A stretch of DNA of 64,000 nucleotides from JACVRW01 sp963739095 (GTDB taxonomy: Bacteria; Actinomycetota; Thermoleophilia; Solirubrobacterales; Thermoleophilaceae): contig CAVTZF010000020.1 in NCBI GenBank assembly GCA_963739095.1, positions 186,001 to 250,000 of the forward strand. The letters are read 5' to 3'. Position numbers and translations under genes: made by a program. Each line of letters opens with the position of its first letter. Within the stretch, counting starts at the first letter, position 1. The notes under the pieces are model-generated. The model worked only from the letters and a program-made list of their open reading frames with translations. It did no database searches and had not been told where the DNA came from. Below, in pieces: positions 1 through 7,371 of the stretch.

Positions 1-493
1 GGTTGTCGGAGAGCTCCTGGACGTTGCCGGCGGCGAGCCCGGCCAGGGCGGGGGAGAGCGGGATAAGCGTCCCCATCAGGCCGAGCGCGGGGCCAGCGCG
101 CACGAGGATGCGCGTGCGCTCGAGCCGCCGCAGCGAGACGAAGTCGTGCTCAACCAGCGCCTTGGACATCATGCTCTCGGCGTCCGGCTTGCCCCAGTCG
201 TCGACGAGCCGCGCGAGCGTCCTGCCCATCGAGACGCTCCAGGCCACGGTCGAGAGCTCCCGGCGGGCGCGCTCGGCGCCGCCGCCCTCGACCAGCATCC
301 GGCGCGTGCTCTCGGCGACGCTCCTGAGCCGCGTGATGTCGCGCCGGCGTCGGCGCGACAGCTCGACGAAGAACCCACCCAGCTCCACGAGGACGACCGC
401 AAGCGCGAGCAGCGTGAGGATCAGCACCGGTACCCGGAGCGCCTCCGCGATCTCGAAGATCACATCGTTCACGGAGTCGGCAAAGAGGGGCAC
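1..493 (-). CDS. MotA/TolQ/ExbB-type proton channel protein (3' end outside window)
   Basis: Translating the minus strand from the GTG at 493 gives a hydrophobic N-terminal segment (about residues 9-35) ending in an ELGGFF motif. A charged, arginine-rich cytoplasmic stretch follows, then the motif RAGPALGLMGTLIPL before the window edge. That last motif is typical of the second membrane helix of MotA/TolQ/ExbB proton channel subunits, which couple proton flow to work across the membrane. The C-terminus lies beyond position 1. A TAGCCT hexamer ten bases before the GTG supports this start. The partner subunit is not visible. The family call rests on one motif plus membrane topology, so it is moderately secure. 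Confidence 0.6.
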   Translation of the reverse strand, partial: MPLFADSVNDVIFEIAEALRVPVLILTLLALAVVLVELGGFFVELSRRRRRDITRLRSVAESTRRMLVEGGGAERARRELSTVAWSVSMGRTLARLVDDWGKPDAESMMSKALVEHDFVSLRRLERTRILVRAGPALGLMGTLIPLSPALAGLAAGNVQELSDN

Positions 494-503
494 GAAGCGC
501 GTG

Positions 504-509
504 AGGCTA
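504..509 (-). promoter_or_regulatory. -10 hexamer TAGCCT, leaderless pattern
   Basis: TAGCCT on the minus strand lies 10 bases before the GTG of the MotA/TolQ/ExbB-type gene. It matches the TANNNT-to-start spacing seen repeatedly in this window. Confidence 0.4.
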
Positions 510-563
510 GCCTACGCCCGCGCGGCGGGAGGCCGCCGCCCGCGAACCCTCGAGAGGAGACCA

Positions 564-974
564 ATGGACCGGACCCTGATCCTGGTCAAGCCGGATGCCT
601 TCGCGCGCGGCCTGACCGGGGAGATCATCGCCCGCTTCGAGCGCAAGGGCCTGACGATCGTCGCGATGAAGCACATGACGGTCACGACCGAGCTGGCCGA
701 GCAGCACTACGCCGAGCACGCCGAGAAGCCGTTCTTCGGCGACCTCGTCGAGTTCATCACCGGTGGGCCGCTGGTCGCTCTGGTGCTCGAGGGGTATGAG
801 GCCGTCACGGCCGCGCGTCAGGTGATCGGCGCCACGAACCCGCTCGAGGCGGCGCCCGGGTCGATCCGCGGAGACCACGGCCTCGAGGTCCAGACCAACC
901 TCGTGCACGGCTCCGACGCGAACGAGTCGGCCGCGCGCGAGATCGGGCTCTTCTTCCCCGAGCTGCAGGGCTGA
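564..974 (+). CDS. ndk: Nucleoside diphosphate kinase
   Basis: This enzyme transfers the gamma phosphate from ATP to NDPs through a phospho-histidine, balancing cytosolic NTP pools. The 136-residue product has the normal length for the family. It opens with the conserved TLILVKPDA stretch (Lys9) and carries the catalytic signature NLVHGSDANESA, with the active histidine at 115. The ATG at 564 is preceded by a purine-rich GAGAGGAGA ribosome site, a conventional leader unlike many neighbours. maf starts five bases after its stop, so the two are probably cotranscribed. Identification is secure. Confidence 0.97.
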   Translation: MDRTLILVKPDAFARGLTGEIIARFERKGLTIVAMKHMTVTTELAEQHYAEHAEKPFFGDLVEFITGGPLVALVLEGYEAVTAARQVIGATNPLEAAPGSIRGDHGLEVQTNLVHGSDANESAAREIGLFFPELQG

Positions 975-979
975 CGCGC

Positions 980-1516
980 GTGCTCGTGCTCGCCTCGCGC
1001 TCACCCCGGAGGCGGGCCATCCTCGATCAGCTCGGCGTTGAGTTTCGCGTCAAGCCGCCGGAGGTCGAGGAGCTGAGCGAGGGCGAGCCGCGCGGGCTCG
1101 TGCTCGAGAACGCGCGCCGCAAGGCGGGCGCGGTCGAGGGCGAGCGCGTGCTCGGGGTCGACACGGCGGTCGTGCTCGACGGCCGGGCCTTCGGCAAACC
1201 AAGCGACGCCGCCGAGGCCGAGCGCTTCCTGCATGCCCTGTCCGGGCGCGAGCACGAGGTGATGAGCGCCATCGCAGTCCGCGACGCCGCCGGCGAGCGT
1301 TCAGACGTCGCCGTCACGCGCGTCCACTTCCGCGAGCTCGACGAGCGCACGATCGACTGGTACCTCTCGCGCGGCGAGTGGGCAGACTGCGCCGGCGGCT
1401 ACGCGATCCAGGGCAAGGGGGCCGCGCTCGTCGAGCAGATCGAGGGCGACTACTGGAACGTCGTGGGGCTCCCGGTCCCGCTGCTCCTGGGGCTCGTTCC
1501 GGACCTGCTCGGTTGA
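980..1516 (+). CDS. maf: Maf-like nucleotide pyrophosphatase
   Basis: Maf proteins hydrolyse non-canonical or modified nucleoside triphosphates to monophosphates and have been linked to septum control. The 178-residue product begins with the hallmark LASRSPRR (residues 4-11). It also has the family aspartate in GVDTAVVL (Asp61), the GKPSDAAEA substrate-loop segment and the C-terminal AGGYAIQGKGA...IEGDYWNVVGLP block. The GTG start at 980 follows ndk by five bases. Housekeeping dNTP sanitation next to ndk makes functional sense. The exact nucleotide specificity (dTTP/UTP or m7GTP type) cannot be read here. Confidence 0.95.
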   Translation: MLVLASRSPRRRAILDQLGVEFRVKPPEVEELSEGEPRGLVLENARRKAGAVEGERVLGVDTAVVLDGRAFGKPSDAAEAERFLHALSGREHEVMSAIAVRDAAGERSDVAVTRVHFRELDERTIDWYLSRGEWADCAGGYAIQGKGAALVEQIEGDYWNVVGLPVPLLLGLVPDLLG

Positions 1517-1599
1517 CGCCGCAATTTGCAGCTATTTCGTGCGGTCTGACACACGCGGGCGAGCCCCTGCACCCGCTTCTCGCCTGAAAATCAGTCGGC

Positions 1600-1685
1600 T
1601 AGACTGGTGCGCGCCGGCCGGCGGCGTCGCCGGCGCCCTTCAATGCGGCGCCGGGACTGTGTCGTTCCGCCCCGGCGCTTATCCT
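1600..1685 (+). promoter_or_regulatory. Candidate tandem promoters and GC hairpin ahead of mreB
   Basis: The 185-base gap between maf and mreB holds two TANNNT hexamers, TAGACT at 1600-1605 and TATCCT at 1680-1685. A strong GC-rich inverted repeat lies between them (about 1614-1640, arms GCCGGCG/CGCCGGC). Neither hexamer has the 7-base leaderless spacing, so mreB mRNA probably has a real 5' leader. Nothing else recognisable is in the gap. Confidence 0.35.
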
Positions 1686-1701
1686 CACCTCCACAGCGCG
1701 A

Positions 1702-2748
1702 ATGGGCTTTTTCTCGTATCTCACCGGGATGGGCGGCCGTGACATGGCCGTCGATTTGGGGACCGCCAACACGCTCGTCTATGTCCGCGGCCGCGGCATC
1801 GTGCTCTCGGAGCCTTCGGTGGTCGCGATCGACTCGCGCACCAGCGAAGTGCACGCGGTGGGGATCGAGGCGAAGCGCATGCTCGGGCGCACTCCCGGCA
1901 CGATTCAGGCGATCCGCCCGCTCAAGGACGGCGTGATCGCCGACTTCGACGTGACCGAGCAGATGCTGCGCCACTTCATCCAGAAGGTGCACCAGAACCG
2001 CTGGGCGCACCCGCGCGTGGTGGTGTGCGTCCCGTCGGGCGTGACCGGAGTGGAGAAGCGCGCCGTGGAGGAGGCCTGTCTCAGCGCAGGCGCGCGCCAG
2101 GCCTACCTGATCGAGGAGCCGATGGCCGCGGCGATCGGCGCCGGGCTCCCGGTCGGCGAGCCGACGGGCAACATGGTCGTCGACATCGGCGGCGGCACGA
2201 GCGAGGTTGCGGTGATCTCGCTCGGCGGCATCGTCGTGTCGCAGTCGATTCGCATCGGCGGCGACGAGCTCGACGAGGCGATCATCAACTACGTCAAGCG
2301 TGAGTACAAGCTGATGATCGGCCAGCAGACTTCGGAGGAGGTCAAGCTCGAGATCGGCTCGGCCTTCCCCCTCGAGGAGGAGGTCCAGGCGGAGATCCGC
2401 GGACGCGACCTCGTCTCGGGGCTCCCCAAGACGATCGTGCTGACGAGCGAGGAGGTCCGCATGGCCCTCGAGGAGCCGCTCCAGCAGATCATCGACGCGG
2501 TCAAGGAGACACTCGACCGCACCCCGCCCGAGCTCGCCTCGGACATCATGGACCGCGGCATCATGCTCGCCGGCGGGGGTGCGCTGCTGCAGGGGCTCGA
2601 CGAGCGCCTGCGCGACGAGACCCAGATGCCCGCTCACCTGGCCGAGTCCCCGCTCACGTGCGTGGCGGTGGGCTCCGGTCGCAGCCTCGAGGAATTCGAG
2701 GCCATCCACCGCGCCAACAAGAATTCCCGAACGAGCCGGCGGCGGTAA
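1702..2748 (+). CDS. mreB: Rod-shape determining protein MreB
   Basis: MreB is the bacterial actin homologue. It forms membrane-bound filaments that orient the elongasome for lateral wall synthesis. The 348-residue product has the actin-fold phosphate loops DLGTANTLVY (residues 18-27) and DIGGGTSEVAVISLGG (about 160-175), the adenosine loop near GGGALLQGLD, and the MGFFS amino terminus common in the family. It leads the cluster mreB-mreC-mreD-mrdA-rodA, which encodes the rest of the elongation machine. Presence of the full set indicates rod-shaped cells. Identification is secure; an internal ATG at 1744 is less likely as the start. Confidence 0.97.
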   Translation: MGFFSYLTGMGGRDMAVDLGTANTLVYVRGRGIVLSEPSVVAIDSRTSEVHAVGIEAKRMLGRTPGTIQAIRPLKDGVIADFDVTEQMLRHFIQKVHQNRWAHPRVVVCVPSGVTGVEKRAVEEACLSAGARQAYLIEEPMAAAIGAGLPVGEPTGNMVVDIGGGTSEVAVISLGGIVVSQSIRIGGDELDEAIINYVKREYKLMIGQQTSEEVKLEIGSAFPLEEEVQAEIRGRDLVSGLPKTIVLTSEEVRMALEEPLQQIIDAVKETLDRTPPELASDIMDRGIMLAGGGALLQGLDERLRDETQMPAHLAESPLTCVAVGSGRSLEEFEAIHRANKNSRTSRRR

Positions 2749-2775
2749 GCGCCGCGGCCCAGGAGGGCGCGAAGC

Positions 2776-3690
2776 TTGTACGACAGGAAGGCGATCCGGA
2801 GGCGACGGGCTGGGCTCGTCGTCTTCCTCGCGCTGTCGATCGCCATCCTGACCGCCTACTTCGGCGAGTCGGGCGGCGGCTTCTTCCATAACCTCCAGCG
2901 CGGCGGGCAGGAGGCCTTCGCGCCGATCGAGACCGGCGCGAGCCGCGCGCTGAAGCCGATGCGCGACCTGTTCGGGTGGGTCGGCGACACCGTCGACGCA
3001 AAGGACAAGAACGAGGCGCTCGAGCGCGAGGTCGACGCGCTGCGCTCTGAGCTCGCGCGCACGCGCACAGCGCAGCGCGACGCGGAGCAGCTGAAGGGCC
3101 TCGTCGGGCTCCACAAGGAGGACGGCTTCCCGCAGGGCACCCAGCCCGTGACCGCGCGCGTGATCGCCCGCGCGCCGAACGTCTGGTACTCGAGCATCAA
3201 GATCGACAAGGGGTCGAGCGACGGCGTCGAGCTCGACCAGCCGGTCCTCGCCGCCGCCTCCGACGACTCGAGCCCGACCGACGGTGGCCTGGCGGGCAAG
3301 ATCACGAAGGTCACCGGCGGCACCGCCGAGGTCACACTGATCACGGACGCCTCGATCGGCGTCGGCGCGCAGGTGATGCCGGCCGGAGCGGCCGGCATCG
3401 TCAGGCCCGAGGTCGGTGACCCGCGCGACCTCCTGCTCGACCTCGTCCACGGCGGGCGCGTGACCGACAACGCCATCGTCGTCACCTCCGGGTTCAAGAC
3501 CTCGGTGGGCGAGTCGCTGTTCCCGCGCGGCATCCCGATCGGGCGCGTGACCGACGTGGACCTCGACGAGGTTGAGATCTACCAGCGCGTCCACCTGCGC
3601 CCGTTCGCCGACCTGCGTCGCATCGACATCGTCCAGGTGCTCACGCGCCGTGGCGCGCCGACCCAGACCGCCGGGGTGGTCGAGCCGTGA
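2776..3690 (+). CDS. mreC: Rod-shape determining protein MreC
   Basis: MreC is the bitopic scaffold of the elongasome, linking MreB inside the cell to PBP2 outside. The 304-residue product has a short basic cytoplasmic tail (YDRKAIRRRRAG), one membrane helix (about residues 14-30), a coiled coil rich in Glu/Leu/Arg (about 75-110) and the paired beta-barrel C-terminal domain. The start is the TTG at 2776 with AGGAGGG 11 bases upstream; the gap to mreB is 27 bases. It overlaps mreD by four bases, so the two are translationally coupled. Confidence 0.93.
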   Translation: MYDRKAIRRRRAGLVVFLALSIAILTAYFGESGGGFFHNLQRGGQEAFAPIETGASRALKPMRDLFGWVGDTVDAKDKNEALEREVDALRSELARTRTAQRDAEQLKGLVGLHKEDGFPQGTQPVTARVIARAPNVWYSSIKIDKGSSDGVELDQPVLAAASDDSSPTDGGLAGKITKVTGGTAEVTLITDASIGVGAQVMPAGAAGIVRPEVGDPRDLLLDLVHGGRVTDNAIVVTSGFKTSVGESLFPRGIPIGRVTDVDLDEVEIYQRVHLRPFADLRRIDIVQVLTRRGAPTQTAGVVEP

Positions 3691-4265
3691 GGCCGACCCC
3701 GGGCGCGTTCCTGCGCGTCGCCCTGTTGCTCGTGGTCGCCGTGGTGCTGCAGCTCTCGACGCTGAGCCAGATGCCGATCCTGGGCGGGCACTTCGACATC
3801 GTCGTGCTGGTCGTGGCGGCGATGGCCTACTACGGGGGCTCGCTGTCGGGCTGCGCGGTCGGCTTCGCCGCCGGCTTCCTGCTCGACCTGCTGAGTGGGG
3901 CGACGATGGGAGCTTCGTCGCTCGTGCTGACGGCGGTCGGCTACGGCGTCGGGCGCTTCCGCGAGCTCCGTGACCCGAGCCACGGCCTGCTGCCGCTGGT
4001 CGTCGGGGCGGTCGCGACCGGCGCGTGGGTGCTCGCCTTCGCCGCGGTGTCGTTCATGCTGGACGTCGGCGCCACGGTCAGCCCGCTGGTGCTGCGCGAG
4101 ATGCTCGTGACCGTCCTCCTCAACACGCTGCTCGCCCTGCCCGTGTTCACGCTCTGCCGCAGGCTGCTGCGCCCGGTGCTGGCCGTCGACCCGCTCGAGG
4201 TGAGCGCGCGCCGGCGGCCGCCGCGCGAGACCGGCCCGCTCGGGCTGCGAGGCCTAGAGATCTAG
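3687..4265 (+). CDS. mreD: Rod-shape determining protein MreD
   Basis: This is a 192-residue integral membrane protein with about five hydrophobic helices, the usual size and topology of MreD. It begins RPTPGAFLRVALLLVVAVVL and ends in a short basic tail. Sequence conservation in the family is low, so the call depends heavily on position between mreC (GTGA overlap) and mrdA (ATG directly after the MreD stop). Its role is to stabilise the MreC/PBP2/RodA complex in the membrane. Confidence 0.88.
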   Translation: MRPTPGAFLRVALLLVVAVVLQLSTLSQMPILGGHFDIVVLVVAAMAYYGGSLSGCAVGFAAGFLLDLLSGATMGASSLVLTAVGYGVGRFRELRDPSHGLLPLVVGAVATGAWVLAFAAVSFMLDVGATVSPLVLREMLVTVLLNTLLALPVFTLCRRLLRPVLAVDPLEVSARRRPPRETGPLGLRGLEI

Positions 4266-6179
4266 ATGTACCTCGACAACGAGCGCCGCCCGACACTGAC
4301 GCCGCAGCTGGCGTTCCGCGTCGCCGTGATCGGCGGCGTGGCGCTGATGGCGTTCGCGGTGATCTTCTTCCGGCTCTGGTACCTGCAGGTGCTCTCGGGC
4401 GACAAGTACGAGGCGCAGGCGCGCGGCAACGTCGTGCGCGAGATCAAGGTGCAGGCGCCGCGCGGCGAGATCGTCGACCGCGACGGCAACGTGCTCGTCG
4501 ACAACCGCAGCGGGCTCGCGCTCGTCGTGAGCCCGGACAAGATGCCCGAGGACGAGGCCGATCGCCGCGAGGTCTACGAACGGCTCGGGAAGCTGCTGCG
4601 CATGAAGCCCGACCGCATCGAGCGGCGCGCCGAGCGTGACCTCCAGGCGGTGCCATTCTCGTCCGCGACCGTCAAGCGCGACGTGCCGGACGCCGTCGCC
4701 GCGTACGTGCTCGAGCGGCTCGACCGTTTCAAGGGCGTCGAGGTCGAGCGCCAGTTCGTGCGCAAGTACCCGCACGGCCAGATCGGCGCGCACCTGTTCG
4801 GCACGGTCGGCGAGATCACGAAGGAGCAGCTCGAGGACGAGCGCAACAACGGTGTCGTTATGGGCGACCGCATCGGCCAGACCGGCATCGAGGCGGAGTA
4901 CGACCGCTTCCTGCGTGGCATCAACGGCGCCACCAAGGTCGAGGTCGACGCGCTTGGCACCATCAGCCGGCCGCTGCGAGACGACCCGCCGCAGCAGGGC
5001 CGCCAGCTGCGTCTGTCGATCGACCTCGACGTCCAGAAGGCGGGCCAGAACGCGCTGGCGGGCGGCACCGGCAAGGGCGCGTTCGCGGTCATGGACGTCG
5101 ACAACGGCGAGGTGATCGCCCTCGGCTCCGCCCCGTCGTTCGATCCCAACCGCTTCTCGAAGGACTACACGCGGCTGCGCAAGGACGAGAACGCCCCGCT
5201 CGCAAACCGGGCGATCCAGGGCGGCTATCCCACCGGCTCGACGTTCAAGCTGATCACGGCCGTTGCGGCGCTCGAGGGTGGGGTCATCACGCCGGACACG
5301 ATCCTGAACGATCCGGGCGTGCTGACTGTGGGCACGCAGGAGTTCAAGAACGCCGGCAACGCGGTGAACGGGCCGCTCGCCCTTCGCCAGGCGCTCACCG
5401 TCTCGAGTGACGTGTTCTTCTACCAGCTCGGCCAGCGCATGAACACGGCGAAGGACGGCCTGCTGCTGCAGCACTGGATGCGCAGGCTCAGCGTCGGCCG
5501 CGAGACCGGGATCGACCTGCCTGACGAGCTACCCGGCAGGATCCCGACGCCCAAGTGGCGCAACCGCGGCTACGCCCAGTTCCTGCGCTGCAAGGAGCGC
5601 AAGAAGCCGACCGACGCCGAGATCGCCCAGGGCGTCTGCGGCTTCTTCGACCGTCCGTGGACCGTGGGCGACAACATCAATCTCTCGGTCGGCCAGGGCG
5701 ACATCGCCGCAAACCCGCTGCAGATGGCGGTCGCCTACGCCGCCGTTGCGAACGGGGGGCGCGTGCTGCGGCCGCGGCTTGGCCTGCGTATCGAGGACGC
5801 CTCGGGCCGGGCGCTCCAGCAGCTCGAGGCGCCCACCGCACGCCGCGTCAAGATCTCGGAGGCGAACCGTCAGGCGATCCTCGACGGCCTGTACGGCGCA
5901 GCCAACGACGGCGGCGGCACCTCGACGGCGGTCTTCGAGGGCTTCCCGATCGAGATCGCCGGTAAGACCGGTACGGCCGAGAAGGGTGGGTACCGGCCGG
6001 ACCAGTCCTGGTACGTCGCGCTCGCCCCGTACCCGAACCCGCAGTACGTGGTGGCCGTGACCGACGAGGCCGGCGGCTTCGGCGCCGACACCGCCGCGCC
6101 GATGGCGCGGCTGATCCTGGCCGAGCTCTTCAACGTGGACGAGAACCAGCTGGTGGCGGGGGGAGACGCGCCCGACTGA
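4266..6179 (+). CDS. mrdA: Penicillin-binding protein 2 (class B transpeptidase)
   Basis: This is the monofunctional transpeptidase of the elongasome, cross-linking lateral peptidoglycan. The 637-residue product has an N-terminal anchor helix (about 17-40), the PBP dimerisation domain, and the transpeptidase motifs SxxK (STFK, nucleophile Ser325), SSD (about residue 379) and KTGTAEK (Lys567). Just before the SVGQGD stretch there is a segment with two cysteines (Cys442 and Cys458), an insertion I do not recognise from well-known PBP2s. The ATG follows the mreD stop directly, and its stop overlaps the rodA start by one base. Confidence 0.96.
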   Translation: MYLDNERRPTLTPQLAFRVAVIGGVALMAFAVIFFRLWYLQVLSGDKYEAQARGNVVREIKVQAPRGEIVDRDGNVLVDNRSGLALVVSPDKMPEDEADRREVYERLGKLLRMKPDRIERRAERDLQAVPFSSATVKRDVPDAVAAYVLERLDRFKGVEVERQFVRKYPHGQIGAHLFGTVGEITKEQLEDERNNGVVMGDRIGQTGIEAEYDRFLRGINGATKVEVDALGTISRPLRDDPPQQGRQLRLSIDLDVQKAGQNALAGGTGKGAFAVMDVDNGEVIALGSAPSFDPNRFSKDYTRLRKDENAPLANRAIQGGYPTGSTFKLITAVAALEGGVITPDTILNDPGVLTVGTQEFKNAGNAVNGPLALRQALTVSSDVFFYQLGQRMNTAKDGLLLQHWMRRLSVGRETGIDLPDELPGRIPTPKWRNRGYAQFLRCKERKKPTDAEIAQGVCGFFDRPWTVGDNINLSVGQGDIAANPLQMAVAYAAVANGGRVLRPRLGLRIEDASGRALQQLEAPTARRVKISEANRQAILDGLYGAANDGGGTSTAVFEGFPIEIAGKTGTAEKGGYRPDQSWYVALAPYPNPQYVVAVTDEAGGFGADTAAPMARLILAELFNVDENQLVAGGDAPD

Positions 6180-7351
6180 TGAACGCGTCCGCCTCATCAC
6201 CGGTCCGGGACTTCCGCGACGCGGGCATCCGCGTGCTGCGGATCGACCCGCTGATGCTGCTGGCAACGCTCGGCCTGATCGCCGCGAGCATCTACACGGT
6301 CGGTACGGCGACCCAGGACGACATCCCCGGCGACCCCAACTACTACGCCTACCGGCAGGCCCTGTACGCGGGTGTCGGGCTCGTCCTCATGTTCCTGCTG
6401 TCGCGCTTCGACTACTCGCGCCTGCGCGAGTGGAAGATCGGGATCTACGCGTTCATGATCGCTTCGATTCTCGCCGTCTACGCGCTCGGCTTCTCAGCGC
6501 GTGGCTCACGGCGGGCGATCGAGTTCGGCTTCTTCAACTTCCAGGCGTCGGAGCTCGGCAAGCTCTTGCTCGCCGTGACGCTGTCGGCCTTCATGGTCGA
6601 CCGCATGCGGCGCCTGACGGACCGCGAGACCACCAGTCGCATCGTGCTGCTGGCGCTGTTCCCGGCGATCCTGGTGGTCGCCCAGCCGGACCTGGGCTCG
6701 GGGCTCGTGTACCTGGCGATCCTCCTGGCGGTGCTGTTCGTGGCGGGCACGCCGTGGACCCACTTCGCAGGCCTGGCGGCCGTTGCGGCCGTGGCGATCG
6801 CGGTGGTGGTCGTGGCGGCGCCCGCGGCTGGGATCCAGCTGCTCAAGCCGTACCAGACGGACCGCCTCACGGCCTTCCTCAATCCAACCTCGGATCCGCG
6901 CGAGGAGGGCTACCAGATCAACCAGTCGCTGACGGCGATCGGCTCCGGGGGGAAGACCGGCCGCGGCGACGACTCGACCCAGACGCGGCTCGACTTCCTG
7001 CCCGAGCACCACACGGACTTCGTGTTCAGCGTGGTGGGCGAGGAGTTCGGCTTTATCGGGGCGGCGTTGGTGTTGTCCCTGTTCGCGCTCTTGATCTGGC
7101 GAGGGCTGAAAACCCTGACAATGGCGAAGAATTTCTACGGGGCCTTGGTGGCAGGCGGAATCACTGCCATGCTTATGTTCCAAGTCTTCGTCAACGTGGG
7201 CATGACGATTGGAATCATGCCCATCACCGGCGTCCCCCTGCCGCTCATGAGCTATGGCGGCTCGTCGGTGCTGACGACATTGATGGCCATAGGGATCCTG
7301 CAGTCGATACACGCGCAAGCGCGCGAAACCGCTGCGGGGAAAGCCTTATGA
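6179..7351 (+). CDS. rodA: Peptidoglycan glycosyltransferase RodA (SEDS family)
   Basis: RodA polymerises glycan strands from lipid II and works with the adjacent PBP2. The 390-residue product has about ten membrane helices. It carries the SEDS signatures QPDLGSGLVYLAIL (with the essential Asp), LTAIGSGGKTGRG, FLPEHHTDFVFSVVGEEFG and the C-terminal PLPLMSYGGSS. It shares the TGATG junction with mrdA. The last 100 codons or so use A/T-ending codons (AAA, ACA, ATA, CAA) that are almost absent upstream, a composition patch running into rng. Confidence 0.96.
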   Translation: MNASASSPVRDFRDAGIRVLRIDPLMLLATLGLIAASIYTVGTATQDDIPGDPNYYAYRQALYAGVGLVLMFLLSRFDYSRLREWKIGIYAFMIASILAVYALGFSARGSRRAIEFGFFNFQASELGKLLLAVTLSAFMVDRMRRLTDRETTSRIVLLALFPAILVVAQPDLGSGLVYLAILLAVLFVAGTPWTHFAGLAAVAAVAIAVVVVAAPAAGIQLLKPYQTDRLTAFLNPTSDPREEGYQINQSLTAIGSGGKTGRGDDSTQTRLDFLPEHHTDFVFSVVGEEFGFIGAALVLSLFALLIWRGLKTLTMAKNFYGALVAGGITAMLMFQVFVNVGMTIGIMPITGVPLPLMSYGGSSVLTTLMAIGILQSIHAQARETAAGKAL

Positions 7352-7371
7352 CGACATGAAGGGAATCTTCC

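Noticed and set aside
1591..3594. Long minus-strand reading frame antisense to mreB/mreC
   Set aside because: Composition is Arg/Asp/His-rich with no domain; it mirrors the codon bias of mreB and mreC, which have clear motifs.
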